A DNA stretch of 64,000 nucleotides from Pseudoxanthomonas sp. SL93 (GCF_026625825.1 NZ_CP113065.1:2976001-3040000); one strand, 5' to 3'. Shown: positions 53,355 to 60,791, numbered from the stretch's first letter. Numbers and translations: made by a program. Notes: generated by a model from the sequence alone, not told the origin.

Positions 53355-53642
53355 ATGGTTACGGATACCCAAGACATCGCGGATCGATGGGCACGGCGCG
53401 GGCTGTACTTCCTCATCATGGGTCTAGGTGCCATTTTTGCCTACTTCAACGAGCTTCATGGATGGGTCCAGGCACCTGACTATCCTCGTTCCACCGACTT
53501 CTTGTTCGACCCGCTCGCGCCTTACATCGACCAATACTTGCCGTGGACTGCAGTTGCACTCGGCGGGCTGTTCCTTCTGGCGTCCGGGTACAGCTTCTAT
53601 CGTTTCGTCCAAGCGGACTCTGCGGGCGGGTCAGCCGCCTAA
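53355..53642 (+). CDS. Integron cassette gene 1: small membrane protein
   Basis: 95 residues with two membrane helices (RGLYFLIMGLGAIFAYF and YLPWTAVALGGLFLLASGYSFYRFV) joined by a soluble segment of about 35 residues. Function unknown. The gene spans cassette 53345-53690 and its TAA stop (53640-53642) lies inside the R'' box of the attC site, as is usual for tightly packed cassettes. Codon use is less GC-biased than the chromosomal genes around it. Confidence 0.78.
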   Translation: MVTDTQDIADRWARRGLYFLIMGLGAIFAYFNELHGWVQAPDYPRSTDFLFDPLAPYIDQYLPWTAVALGGLFLLASGYSFYRFVQADSAGGSAA

Positions 53643-53696
53643 CCATTCATTCAAGCCAAACCCGCTTCGCGGGCCGACTTAGTTCAGGCGTTAGGC
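53637..53696 (+). other. Integron attC site 1
   Basis: 60 bp from R'' GCCTAAC (53637-53643) to R' GTTAGGC (53690-53696). In between, ATTCATTCAAGCC pairs imperfectly with GGGCCGACTTAG around a CCCGCTTCGCGGG stem-loop. Closely matches attC sites of chromosomal integrons. Confidence 0.93.
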
Positions 53697-53711
53697 CTAG
53701 CTGGAGAGTTC

Positions 53712-54038
53712 ATGGCATCCAAAGTCCTTCTTACCGTACTAGCCGTCGCCTGCATATTCCTCGGTTACCGCGTGCTTCGTCTTGAGGCTGAGGTACATCA
53801 GCTCCAACGCAATGCCGCGATTGCGGTGCTTTCTGCCGAGATCGCAAACAAGAAGATCGGCGCTATTGCACCGTACTTCCAAGAGGACAAGGATGCATTC
53901 GCCAACGCTTGGATTGATGATTCAAACATGCCGGGCGCTGCCTTTCCCGATGATGTCCTGGTCCCACTCAAGAACGAGCTTTCTCGCAAACGAGCGGAAC
54001 CGTCGTCGCAACAACTCAAGGCCCAGACCTTCCGGTAG
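53712..54038 (+). CDS. Integron cassette gene 2: membrane-anchored coiled-coil protein
   Basis: 108 residues. A single N-terminal helix (VLLTVLAVACIFLGYRVL) precedes a possible coiled coil (LEAEVHQLQRNAAIAVLSAEIANKK), then a polar tail. A bitopic protein of unknown function. Cassette 53691-54096. The start is 15 bp after the previous attC, so it has a short 5' leader and no visible own promoter. Confidence 0.78.
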   Translation: MASKVLLTVLAVACIFLGYRVLRLEAEVHQLQRNAAIAVLSAEIANKKIGAIAPYFQEDKDAFANAWIDDSNMPGAAFPDDVLVPLKNELSRKRAEPSSQQLKAQTFR

Positions 54039-54043
54039 GCTAG

Positions 54044-54102
54044 GCCTAACAATTCATTCAAGCCGAACCCGCTCCGCGGGCCGGCTTAGTTCGGCGTTAG
54101 GC
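54044..54102 (+). other. Integron attC site 2
   Basis: 59 bp: R'' GCCTAAC (54044-54050), ATTCATTCAAGCCGAACCCG, a CCGCTCCGCGGG stem, GGCTTAG, and R' GTTAGGC (54096-54102). This is the most canonical of the series. Confidence 0.96.
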
Positions 54103-54126
54103 GCAACTGACGGTAGGAGCCGAGTC

Positions 54127-54315
54127 ATGACCTCAGGTACGTATCTATGGACTGCAGTCGGATTTCTCGTGGTCGGAGTAATTTGCTACTTGGCTGGCGC
54201 TGGCTTGGTCTTCTTCAACAGCTTATTCGCGCTTCTGTTCTTCGTCCTCTGGCTGAAAGAGAAGGCCGCCAAGAGATCCAAACTGAAGGTAACCACTAAG
54301 CGTCCCGAACGTTGA
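54127..54315 (+). CDS. Integron cassette gene 3: small membrane protein
   Basis: 62 residues; the translation begins MTSGTYLWTAVGFLVVGVIC. Two helices (YLWTAVGFLVVGVICYLAGAG and FFNSLFALLFFVLWL) then a basic C-terminus (KEKAAKRSKLKVTTKRPER). An open frame that merges it with the previous gene is an artefact of the attC region; the ATG at 54127 has TAGGAG upstream. Cassette 54097-54410. Unknown function. Confidence 0.72.
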   Translation: MTSGTYLWTAVGFLVVGVICYLAGAGLVFFNSLFALLFFVLWLKEKAAKRSKLKVTTKRPER

Positions 54316-54322
54316 CGCCTGC

Positions 54323-54416
54323 GCCCAATAATTCATTCAAGCCGAGCCGCATCGCTACGGCATTGATCGGACAGTTGGCCGGGCAAGAGCGGTTCGGCTT
54401 AATTCAGGCGTTAGGC
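54323..54416 (+). other. Integron attC site 3 (enlarged)
   Basis: 94 bp from the variant R'' GCCCAAT (54323-54329) to R' GTTAGGC (54410-54416). ATTCATTCAAGCCGA and GGTTCGGCTTAATTCAGGC form the stem. The central loop is enlarged with a 50-bp insert (CATCGCTACGGCATTGATCG and following), which is unlike the 59-60-bp neighbours. Confidence 0.85.
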
Positions 54417-54421
54417 CACTC

Positions 54422-54595
54422 ATGACACAACTGCGTCTCGTGATTTTTTCGGCCTTCCTCGTAGCCGTCAATTTTGTGTCTGCGCCTTCCTCATCGGCTT
54501 GCTCGCCGGGAAAGGTGGGTATGCCCCAAGAGTTGGTGCGGGGCGCTGATGGGATCTATCACGTGCGCGCCAGCAACGAAACTCCCGGCCAATAG
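54422..54595 (+). CDS. Integron cassette gene 4: very small secreted peptide
   Basis: 57 codons, found by translating the cassette directly: MTQLRLVIFSAFLVAVNFVS begins it and ...NETPGQ ends it. Residues 1-26 look like a signal peptide. CSPGKVGMPQELVRGADGIYHVRASNETPG follows, with the cysteine at residue 27. Such proteins may be lipid-anchored or truncated versions of a longer secreted family; the cysteine context (SSA|C) is a weak lipobox. Cassette 54411-54652. Confidence 0.6.
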   Translation: MTQLRLVIFSAFLVAVNFVSAPSSSACSPGKVGMPQELVRGADGIYHVRASNETPGQ

Positions 54596-54596
54596 G

Positions 54597-54658
54597 CGGG
54601 TGCCAATTCACTCAAGCCGCCGCCGCTTCGCGGGCCGGTCCTAATTCAGGCGTTGGTC
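54597..54658 (+). other. Integron attC site 4 (variant)
   Basis: AATTCACTCAAGCCGCCG, the CCGCTTCGCGGGCCGG stem, TAATTCAGGC and the R' variant GTTGGTC (54652-54658). The R'' box is degenerate (GGGTGCC or GTGCCAA where GCCTAAC is expected). The body of the site is clear. Confidence 0.8.
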
Positions 54659-54661
54659 CAC

Positions 54662-55012
54662 ATGGAAGAGTCCCGAAAGCCCAATCACATCCCAAAGGGC
54701 GAGAGAATTGGCTACGTCATCTTCTCGGTGTTCCTGCTTGGTTACGGCACATATGGCGTCTGGGTGAACGACTTGTTCGTTCCCGGCCGCAGGTCTCGCG
54801 GGGTCCACCTCCACGACGGCACGGCTTGGATGATGTACGGCGCAATTGTCTGCGCCTGCTTGGTGATGCTCAGTGTTGTCGTTGATCACTACGACCGCCG
54901 GGACAACGAAACCAACTATCGCCTCTTCGCCGATGTCTTCAAGGGCATTGGTTGGGTCATGTTTGGGGTGTCCCTGCTGTTTGGCTTCATCAATCAGCCC
55001 CATGGTTCATGA
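54662..55012 (+). CDS. Integron cassette gene 5: membrane protein
   Basis: 116 residues from the ATG at 54662; an upstream TTG is not needed. Helices: IGYVIFSVFLLGYGTYGVWV, MMYGAIVCACLVMLSVVVD and GIGWVMFGVSLLFGFI. Between them lies a polar segment containing DLFVPGRRSRGVHLHDG. No family recognised. Cassette begins at 54653 and ends in the degenerate site at about 55084. Confidence 0.78.
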   Translation: MEESRKPNHIPKGERIGYVIFSVFLLGYGTYGVWVNDLFVPGRRSRGVHLHDGTAWMMYGAIVCACLVMLSVVVDHYDRRDNETNYRLFADVFKGIGWVMFGVSLLFGFINQPHGS

Positions 55013-55027
55013 CGTTCGTCGTCCGCG

Positions 55028-55088
55028 GCCTGACAGTTCGTGCACGCCAAACCCGCTTCGCGGGTCGGTTCAATTCCGGCAATAGGGG
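55028..55088 (+). other. Integron attC site 5 (degenerate)
   Basis: R'' GCCTGAC (55028-55034), then GTTCGTGCACGCC, the CCCGCTTCGCGGG stem and GGTTCAATTCC. The expected R' is not GTTAGGC but reads GCAATAGGG. The site is recognisable only by its body. Confidence 0.65.
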
Positions 55089-55094
55089 TTCCTC

Positions 55095-55658
55095 ATGGGA
55101 GTGCGCAGCATCCTGATGATTGCATTGGCGCTCGCCGCGCCAGCTTGCTCGCAGCAGGCGGAGCCTGAGCAAGCGCATGCGGCGTTCGAAAAAGCCATCA
55201 AGAATCGGTCCACCTCGCCCTACTTCGTAAAAGTCAAATTGATTGACGCAAGTGCCAATCAAAGACTTACATCCTGCGTTACGGCCAACCTGCTCCGGGG
55301 TGCGCTCCACCTTGAGCATGGGTTGCCATACAACGAGGCCGGAACCACCGCCATGGAAGATCTCGCCACGTCCAACAATGGGCAGGAGTTTTCCTTCAGG
55401 TCGCCATCCGCGCTACAGAACATGCCCTGGCATCCATCGGCCTCCGAGCTGGCAGAGGCCGCATCCATGGCAGCAAGCATGAGTGACGAAACCCTGAGGC
55501 AATCTCTGGAGAAGGGAGCGCTGCGTGACTTCTATACGGAGCATCCCCGCCACAGAGAGCGCATGGGGGCAGTCGCATGCGCACTCATCGACCGGGGCTT
55601 CGTTCCGCGCGTGGCGGACATGACGGGTTCCTTGTATGTTGAAGATTCAGGCGCCTAG
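55095..55658 (+). CDS. Cassette gene 6: predicted lipoprotein
   Basis: 187 residues. Residues 1-18 end in LAAPAC, a lipobox. The mature chain is soluble, with one cysteine pair (SCVTANLLRGALHLEHG and VACALIDRGF) and no known domain. Codon use resembles the other cassettes. The gene ends within GCCTAGCC, a remnant of R'', after which no attC body remains. It is therefore the last cassette, with a lost or decayed site. Confidence 0.75.
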   Translation: MGVRSILMIALALAAPACSQQAEPEQAHAAFEKAIKNRSTSPYFVKVKLIDASANQRLTSCVTANLLRGALHLEHGLPYNEAGTTAMEDLATSNNGQEFSFRSPSALQNMPWHPSASELAEAASMAASMSDETLRQSLEKGALRDFYTEHPRHRERMGAVACALIDRGFVPRVADMTGSLYVEDSGA

Positions 55659-55748
55659 CCATTCGGGTTCAACAGTTGTCAGCAGTTTGGTGGATCCCGA
55701 CGCCTTGGCAGGCACGTGTCCGGATGGATTCGATCAAAGGAGCATTGA

Positions 55749-56114
55749 ATGCGCATCGTGCTGACGTTCTTCATCATGACCCTGGCGCTCTTGGCGTCGG
55801 ATGCATCCCAGGCCGTCCAGCCGGCTGCCTATCAGGTGTCGGCCACGCTGTCGCATGCGGGAAAGCCGTTCGCGGCGCCGATGGTCAGTGTGCAGGAGGG
55901 CAAGCCTGCCCGGATCGAGGTCTCGGGTGCGGAGGGCTACACGTTCACCGTCACCGTTACGGATCTGGCCCCCGACAGGATCAAGGTGGCGGCCACGCTG
56001 GATTCCTCGCATGGCGCGATGGCGCCTACCGTGGTGGTTCGTCCGGGAGAACCGGCCAGCGTGGTGACAGGGGGGATTGAACTCACGCTGACGGTCCTGC
56101 GGCATGGCGGCTGA
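55749..56114 (+). CDS. Secreted hypothetical protein
   Basis: 121 residues. A signal peptide (MRIVLTFFIMTLALLASDASQA) is followed by a beta-rich domain (YQVSATLSHAGKPFAAPMVSVQEGKPARIEVSG, TFTVTVTDLAPDRIKVAATLDS). It resembles small Ig-like or bacterial beta-sandwich proteins. AAAGGAGC precedes the ATG. It overlaps the next gene start by 11 bp. Confidence 0.7.
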   Translation: MRIVLTFFIMTLALLASDASQAVQPAAYQVSATLSHAGKPFAAPMVSVQEGKPARIEVSGAEGYTFTVTVTDLAPDRIKVAATLDSSHGAMAPTVVVRPGEPASVVTGGIELTLTVLRHGG

Positions 56115-56604
56115 TCGCTCGTTCCCGTCGATCGCGCCATGGCCCGGAAAGGCGCGGACATGGGGCGCCGTCAAGCCTTCCGTCATCTCGACGGTCCTGT
56201 CGATCCTGCTGGCGGGATGCGTCAACGACGTATTGGACGCGTCATATCCCTCCATGGCCGATGCGGTCTCCCAGGGTGCCGTTGTCAGGGGTTGGATACC
56301 GCCGTGGCTGCCACCGCAAGCGAGCGATCTCCGGGAGGTCCACAGTGTGGACAGCAGCGCGAGCGCGCTTGCGTTCGTCAGGCCTGAAGGGCAGGCGTGG
56401 TTGCTTCCCGATCAGTGTCGCCCCGTTGCGTTTGCGGATACGGCGCCGTCCAGGTTCAGACGATCATGGTGGCCTTCTTCCAAGGAGATGGCGTCTGCCT
56501 TCATCTTCTTCCAATGCGACGCGGACGCATCACCCAATTCCACCTTCGTCGCCATTGAGCGATCGGGCTGGCGCGGACTCCACTGGCGTACCCATGCCCG
56601 CTGA
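56104..56604 (+). CDS. Predicted lipoprotein
   Basis: 166 residues. The lipobox is LSILLAGC preceded by a long Arg/Lys-poor N-terminus (residues 1-30), so the true start may lie internally; a later start is possible but lacks a good site. The mature part contains GWIPPWLPPQASDLREVHSVDSSASALAFVRPEG and a cysteine pair (DQC and FQC). Unknown function. Coupled to the gene before it by the 11-bp overlap. Confidence 0.6.
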   Translation: MAADRSFPSIAPWPGKARTWGAVKPSVISTVLSILLAGCVNDVLDASYPSMADAVSQGAVVRGWIPPWLPPQASDLREVHSVDSSASALAFVRPEGQAWLLPDQCRPVAFADTAPSRFRRSWWPSSKEMASAFIFFQCDADASPNSTFVAIERSGWRGLHWRTHAR

Positions 56605-56664
56605 CATCCCCGCACGGCTCGACCCATCCCGCGGATTGATGCCACGTGGGCGTCGGGCGCCCGA

Positions 56665-56952
56665 ATGAGCATGTCCGCAGCCATCCAACATCCCTGGGCT
56701 CTCGCGGTTGCAGGACTGGCGTGCGTTCCCGTCTATGGCGCATGGGGCCGGCTGCTTTTCGGTTCGTGGCGCAGTGGCATCGCGGCCCTGGGCTGGGTGT
56801 TCACGCGCGACAAGGCGTCGTTCTTTCGCGGCGACTATGTTGACGACAAATTTGCCGAGATCCGGCTGATGGCCTGGCTGGTGCTCTGCGGGATAACGAC
56901 GGCCGCGGCATACAAGGGGTTGTCTCTCGTCATCGAGGGGCTCGGCTTCTGA
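56665..56952 (+). CDS. Small membrane protein, function unknown
   Basis: 95 residues with an N-terminal helix (AIQHPWALAVAGLACVPVYGA), a basic loop (GSWRSGIAALGWVFTRDKASFFRGDYVDDKFAEIR) and a second helix (LMAWLVLCGITTAAAYKGLSLVI). No family recognised. It lies 60 bp after the lipoprotein stop. Confidence 0.65.
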   Translation: MSMSAAIQHPWALAVAGLACVPVYGAWGRLLFGSWRSGIAALGWVFTRDKASFFRGDYVDDKFAEIRLMAWLVLCGITTAAAYKGLSLVIEGLGF

Positions 56953-57050
56953 TCCTTTCACCCCATCCTGCGAGACTCCTTGACGTCATTGCCGCTCGTC
57001 GTGACGATGCCGTCGTTGCCCTGGGAAACGGCTGACTGGCGTCAAGGCTT

Positions 57051-57374
57051 ATGGACACGATAGCGACGGTGATGGCTGTAGCGCTCTCGGAGCTGGTTGC
57101 TCTGTGGATCATCTATCGCGTCTGGCGAGGTCCCAGCCACGTGATCGAGAAGATCGGGATCTCGGCGCTGGCGCTGATCCCCGTCGTGGGCCCCGTGCTT
57201 GCACTCTTTGTCTCGAATGATCCGGGGCCCGCCCATCCCTCCCTTCGCGACAACTCAAGGTATCAAACCGATGTATACGATCGTTGGCGCGACGTCATTG
57301 ACGAGAAGAATCCGACTGCACGGCGGCGCAAGTGGAGGGATCTCAGGCGAACCCCGCGCAACGGCAAGGCATGA
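57051..57374 (+). CDS. Small membrane protein, function unknown
   Basis: 107 residues. Two helices (VMAVALSELVALWIIYRVW and EKIGISALALIPVVGPVLALFV) precede a polar, basic C-terminal tail (PTARRRKWRDLRRTPRNGKA). No family recognised. The start has a weak context (AAGGCTT). It may form a transcription unit with the three genes upstream. Confidence 0.6.
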   Translation: MDTIATVMAVALSELVALWIIYRVWRGPSHVIEKIGISALALIPVVGPVLALFVSNDPGPAHPSLRDNSRYQTDVYDRWRDVIDEKNPTARRRKWRDLRRTPRNGKA

Positions 57375-57470
57375 GCGCAATGGCCGTGCAATGGTTCTTT
57401 GTACGAAAACCTTCGACAGACGCGATAACTGCCGCGAAACCCGTGCCGCCACACCGCCGGTATTCAAACC

Positions 57471-57866
57471 TCAGCGCGCCTTGCGCTTGTTGCTCAAGCG
57501 TCGGTCATTGGCCATCGCCATGCGGCGATAGGGGGCGACGCCGGCGGTGGCCAGGGTCAGCAGCGCATCCTGCGGGGAGGGCAGGGCTTTCGGGGCGAAG
57601 GCCCACGGCATCCAGAAGGCCCAGGCCGCCTGCGTGGCGGCCGTGTTCAATGTCATGGCGTAGCGGGTCATGCCCATCCAGGACTCCCACGCGGCCGAAA
57701 CCTTTTCGTTGGACATCAGCGCGAACTCGCGGCGATCGCGCGCCGAGGGCCGGCTGCCCGCCGCCGCCATCTGCGCCATGCGATGGGCCACGACGACGGG
57801 TGCGGCGGTTCCCAGTTCCATCAGGTGCGTGCCCAGGGTGCTTGCGGCGCTGCGATTGCGGTTCAT
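57471..57866 (-). CDS. Phasin-like protein
   Basis: 131 residues, largely helical, with SAAWESWMGMTRYAMTLNTAATQAAWAFWMPWAF in the middle and a basic tail (DRRLSNKRKAR). The pattern resembles small granule-associated phasins of xanthomonads. A granule role is suggested, not shown; no PHA synthase is in the window. Its 3' end converges on the 57051 gene. Confidence 0.5.
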   Translation of the reverse strand: MNRNRSAASTLGTHLMELGTAAPVVVAHRMAQMAAAGSRPSARDRREFALMSNEKVSAAWESWMGMTRYAMTLNTAATQAAWAFWMPWAFAPKALPSPQDALLTLATAGVAPYRRMAMANDRRLSNKRKAR

Positions 57867-57992
57867 GGTGATCTCCTGGGGCCTTCACCATGCGCGCAGG
57901 CGCGTATGCGGTGGGTGAATGCGGCGATGCAGGCCGATGCGCGGTTCAGGCCGATGGCGTCGCCGCCGCAACGGGCAGGACGCGGACCGGGA

Positions 57993-59492
57993 TCAGTCCG
58001 CCGGCACCGTGCGTTCCCGCGCCCATTCGCGCAGCGCCTGCACCTGTTCGGCCATCAGCACCGACAGCGGGCGGGTGTTGCGGATCTCGTGCATCACCAG
58101 CTCGGTGTCCAGCGGCTTCTGTTCGGCATGCGCGGCGTACATCGCCGAGACGATGGCCTGTTCCAGCTCCGCGCCGGAGAAACCGTCGGCGGCCGCCGCC
58201 AGCGCGGGCAGGTTGAAGGTGTCGGGGTCCAGCTGGCGACGGCCCAGGTGCACGCGCAGCACGTCTACGCGGGCATCGGGCGAGGGCAGGTCGACGAAGA
58301 AGATCTCGTCAAAGCGGCCCTTGCGCAGCAGTTCCGGCGGCAGGTCCTGTACCTGGTTGGCGGTCGCCACTAGGAAGACTTGCCCGCTGTTCGCGCCGGC
58401 CTTGCGTTCGGCCATCCACGTGAGCAGGTAGCCGAGCACGCGGCGCGACACGCCACCGTCCTCGTCGCCGCCGCTGGCCAGGCCTTTCTCGATCTCGTCG
58501 ATCCACAGCACGCAGGGCGCCAGCTGTTCGGCCGAGGCCAGCGCGGCGCGCAGGTTCTTCTCGGTTTCACCGTGGTACTTGTCGTACAGGGTGCCGAAAT
58601 CCAGCCGCAGCAGCGGCACGCCGAAACCGGCGGCGGTGGCCTTGGCCAGCATCGACTTGCCGCAGCCCTGCACGCCCAGCAGCAGCACGCCCTTGGGCAG
58701 GTCCAGCCCGGGCGGCGGGTTGCCGGAGACGAACACTGCGCGGCGCTGTTCGATCCAGCGCTTCAGGCGGCTGGCACCGGCGACGTCGGCGAACTTCGCC
58801 GTGTCGTATTCGTAGTGCAGGTGGCCGCTGCGGTTGAGCAGTTCGAACTTGAGCTTGTTCAGCGCGGGCAGGTCGCTGCTGGTCAGCGCGCCGTCGGCGA
58901 AGATCAGCTGCCGCGCGATGCGGCGCGCATCCACCAGACTCAGACCCTGCAGGTTGCGCACGATCTGCTTGACCGCCTCGCCGTCGGCTTCCACGCGGCG
59001 GCCGCCGTGCTCGCGGGCGTAGTGGTCGGCTTCCTCGCGCACCATCTTCAGCAGGGCGTTGCCGTCGGGCAGGCGCGGGTTGAAGCGCACGGCCAGGGCT
59101 TCCAGTTCGGACGGCAGCTCGATCTTCGCGCCCACCAGCACCACCACGTGCGGCAGGCTGTGGCGGCGCTGCATGATGTCGCGCAGCTGGCGCTGGCTGC
59201 TGGCGTAGCCCAGGTAGGGGTGGAAATCGAGCAGCAGGTAGATGCCGCGCTGGTCGGCCTGCTTGATCGCCTGCAGGGCGGCGCTGGCGTCCGGCGGGCC
59301 GACGGCGTCGTCTTCGCGGTCCATGTCCAGCCGGCGCAGGCCTTCGGTGATCGTCCAGCGATGCAGTGCCCGCCATACCTGGCCCAGGGCCTGCCGGAAC
59401 AGTTCGACCACGCGGGTTTCGTCCTGGGTCTCGATGACGATCAGCGGCGTATTGGCGCGGATCAGCGCGGTCAGGTCCTGCAGTTCGTTCAT
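57993..59492 (-). CDS. AAA-family ATPase, Ycf46-like
   Basis: 499 residues from the ATG at 59492. An N-terminal region (residues 1-210) of unknown function precedes the AAA domain: Walker A is LLLGVQGCGKSMLAKATAAG, Walker B is CVLWIDEIEKGL, and the second region of homology is FLVATANQVQDLPPELLRKGRFDEIFFVDLP with arginine fingers. C-terminal lid DGFSGAELEQAIVSAMYAAH. Ycf46-like proteins are plastid and bacterial AAA ATPases of uncertain role. The extended frame upstream to 60347 is a shadow. Divergent from the ParA-like gene. Confidence 0.88.
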   Translation of the reverse strand: MNELQDLTALIRANTPLIVIETQDETRVVELFRQALGQVWRALHRWTITEGLRRLDMDREDDAVGPPDASAALQAIKQADQRGIYLLLDFHPYLGYASSQRQLRDIMQRRHSLPHVVVLVGAKIELPSELEALAVRFNPRLPDGNALLKMVREEADHYAREHGGRRVEADGEAVKQIVRNLQGLSLVDARRIARQLIFADGALTSSDLPALNKLKFELLNRSGHLHYEYDTAKFADVAGASRLKRWIEQRRAVFVSGNPPPGLDLPKGVLLLGVQGCGKSMLAKATAAGFGVPLLRLDFGTLYDKYHGETEKNLRAALASAEQLAPCVLWIDEIEKGLASGGDEDGGVSRRVLGYLLTWMAERKAGANSGQVFLVATANQVQDLPPELLRKGRFDEIFFVDLPSPDARVDVLRVHLGRRQLDPDTFNLPALAAAADGFSGAELEQAIVSAMYAAHAEQKPLDTELVMHEIRNTRPLSVLMAEQVQALREWARERTVPAD

Positions 59493-59660
59493 GGGCACAC
59501 CGGTCCTTGGGGAAAGGGAAGATAGCAGGGGAATGCGCGGGGACAGCGCGCTGCGGCGGCAGGCCGGGGGATGGCGCCGCGTCGGTGGGTCATTCCCGGT
59601 TGTTCCCGCGTCACCCCCCCCGGTGTACCCTGCGGCTTCCCCGGGCAACGAGGTGCGCGC

Positions 59661-60293
59661 ATGAAGACGATTCTGGTCGCCAGCTCCAAGGGCGGCGCGG
59701 GCAAGACCACCCTGGCGACCAATCTGGCCGCGTATTTCGCACTCGATGGCAAACGTACGGTGCTGGTGGATGCCGATCCCCAGCATTCCTCCACCCGCTG
59801 GGCCGAGCGCCGGGCGGAGCTGGAAACCGCGGTGCTGCCGATCGACGCCAGCGGCAAGCGCGCCTGGCGCGCCTGGCTGCCGGAGGACGCGGAGCGGGTG
59901 GTGATCGATGCCCCGGCCGGCTCGATGGCCGACGACCTGGAGACCTTCATCGAGCACGCCGATGCGGTGGTGGTGCCGGTGCTGCCGTCGGCGCTGGACA
60001 TCGAGGCGACGGTGGGTTTCCTGAACACCATGGCCAAGGTGCCGCGCGTGCACAAGCGCAAGCTGCCGGTGGGCCTGGTGGTCAACCGCAGCAAGCCGTG
60101 GACCAACGCCTCGCAGCAGGCGGTGGAGATGCTGAAGACCTGGCCCTATCCGGTGGTGGCGCAATTGCGCGACACTCAGGCGTACGTCGTGCTGGCGGGC
60201 CTGGGCCGCAGCCTGTTCGATTACCGGTCCGCGCAGGTGCGCGATCACCAGGCCGACTGGGACCCGTTGCTGAAATGGATCAAGAAGGCCTGA
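59661..60293 (+). CDS. ParA/Soj-like ATPase
   Basis: 210 residues from the ATG at 59661. The deviant Walker A is SSKGGAGKTTLATNLAAYF, the switch motif is VLVDADPQHSSTRW and a Walker B-like stretch is RVVIDAPAGS. It has no partner ParB nearby and no DNA-binding extension, so it is an orphan MinD/ParA-type protein. It may position proteins or organelles on the nucleoid. Starts 168 bp after the divergent AAA ATPase. Confidence 0.87.
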   Translation: MKTILVASSKGGAGKTTLATNLAAYFALDGKRTVLVDADPQHSSTRWAERRAELETAVLPIDASGKRAWRAWLPEDAERVVIDAPAGSMADDLETFIEHADAVVVPVLPSALDIEATVGFLNTMAKVPRVHKRKLPVGLVVNRSKPWTNASQQAVEMLKTWPYPVVAQLRDTQAYVVLAGLGRSLFDYRSAQVRDHQADWDPLLKWIKKA

Positions 60294-60314
60294 CTTTGAA
60301 GGAGCAAGCGTCCC

Positions 60315-60791
60315 ATGCGTGAACTGATCCTGCTGCGCCACGCCCATGCCGAACCGGCCACGCCCGGGCAGTCCGACCTCGACCGCCCGCTGTCGCCGCA
60401 GGGCCTGGCCGAAGCCGAGGCCGCCGCCCGCTGGTTGGCCGAGCAGGGCCTGGTGCCGGACCGGGTGCTGTGTTCGCCGGCCCGCCGTTCACGCGAGACG
60501 CTGGAAGCGGTGCTGGGCGCCATCGGCTATGTCGAGCAGCGCCTGGAAGACCGCATCTACGAAGCCACCGCCGGCACGCTGGCGGACCTGGCCGACCAGC
60601 ACCGCGAAGCCGAGCGCCTGCTGATGGTGGGGCACAACCCGGGGTTCGAACGGCTGGCGGCGCTGATGCACAGCGGGCAGTCCGGCGACTACCGCGGCAT
60701 GCCCACCGCCTCGGTGGTGGTGCTGACGCTGCCGGTCGACGCGACCATCGAGCCGGGCGTGGCCAGCCTGTCCGCCTTCTGGTGGCCATGA
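60315..60791 (+). CDS. Phosphohistidine phosphatase SixA-like
   Basis: 158 residues. The catalytic phosphohistidine motif is LILLRHAHAEP, a second conserved region is DRVLCSPARRSRETLEA, and HNPGFERLAALM contains the second histidine. It dephosphorylates histidine phosphotransfer proteins such as ArcB. The stop overlaps the next start (ATGA, 60788-60791). Confidence 0.9.
   Translation: MRELILLRHAHAEPATPGQSDLDRPLSPQGLAEAEAAARWLAEQGLVPDRVLCSPARRSRETLEAVLGAIGYVEQRLEDRIYEATAGTLADLADQHREAERLLMVGHNPGFERLAALMHSGQSGDYRGMPTASVVVLTLPVDATIEPGVASLSAFWWP

Noticed and set aside
53798..54061. Antisense frame of 87 codons opposite cassette gene 2
   Set aside because: No start signal; lies wholly against a + strand cassette gene with a better start and orientation.
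60294..60347. 784-residue version of the Ycf46-like gene
   Set aside because: The upstream part is antisense to the ParA-like gene and has no start signal; the true protein begins at 59492.
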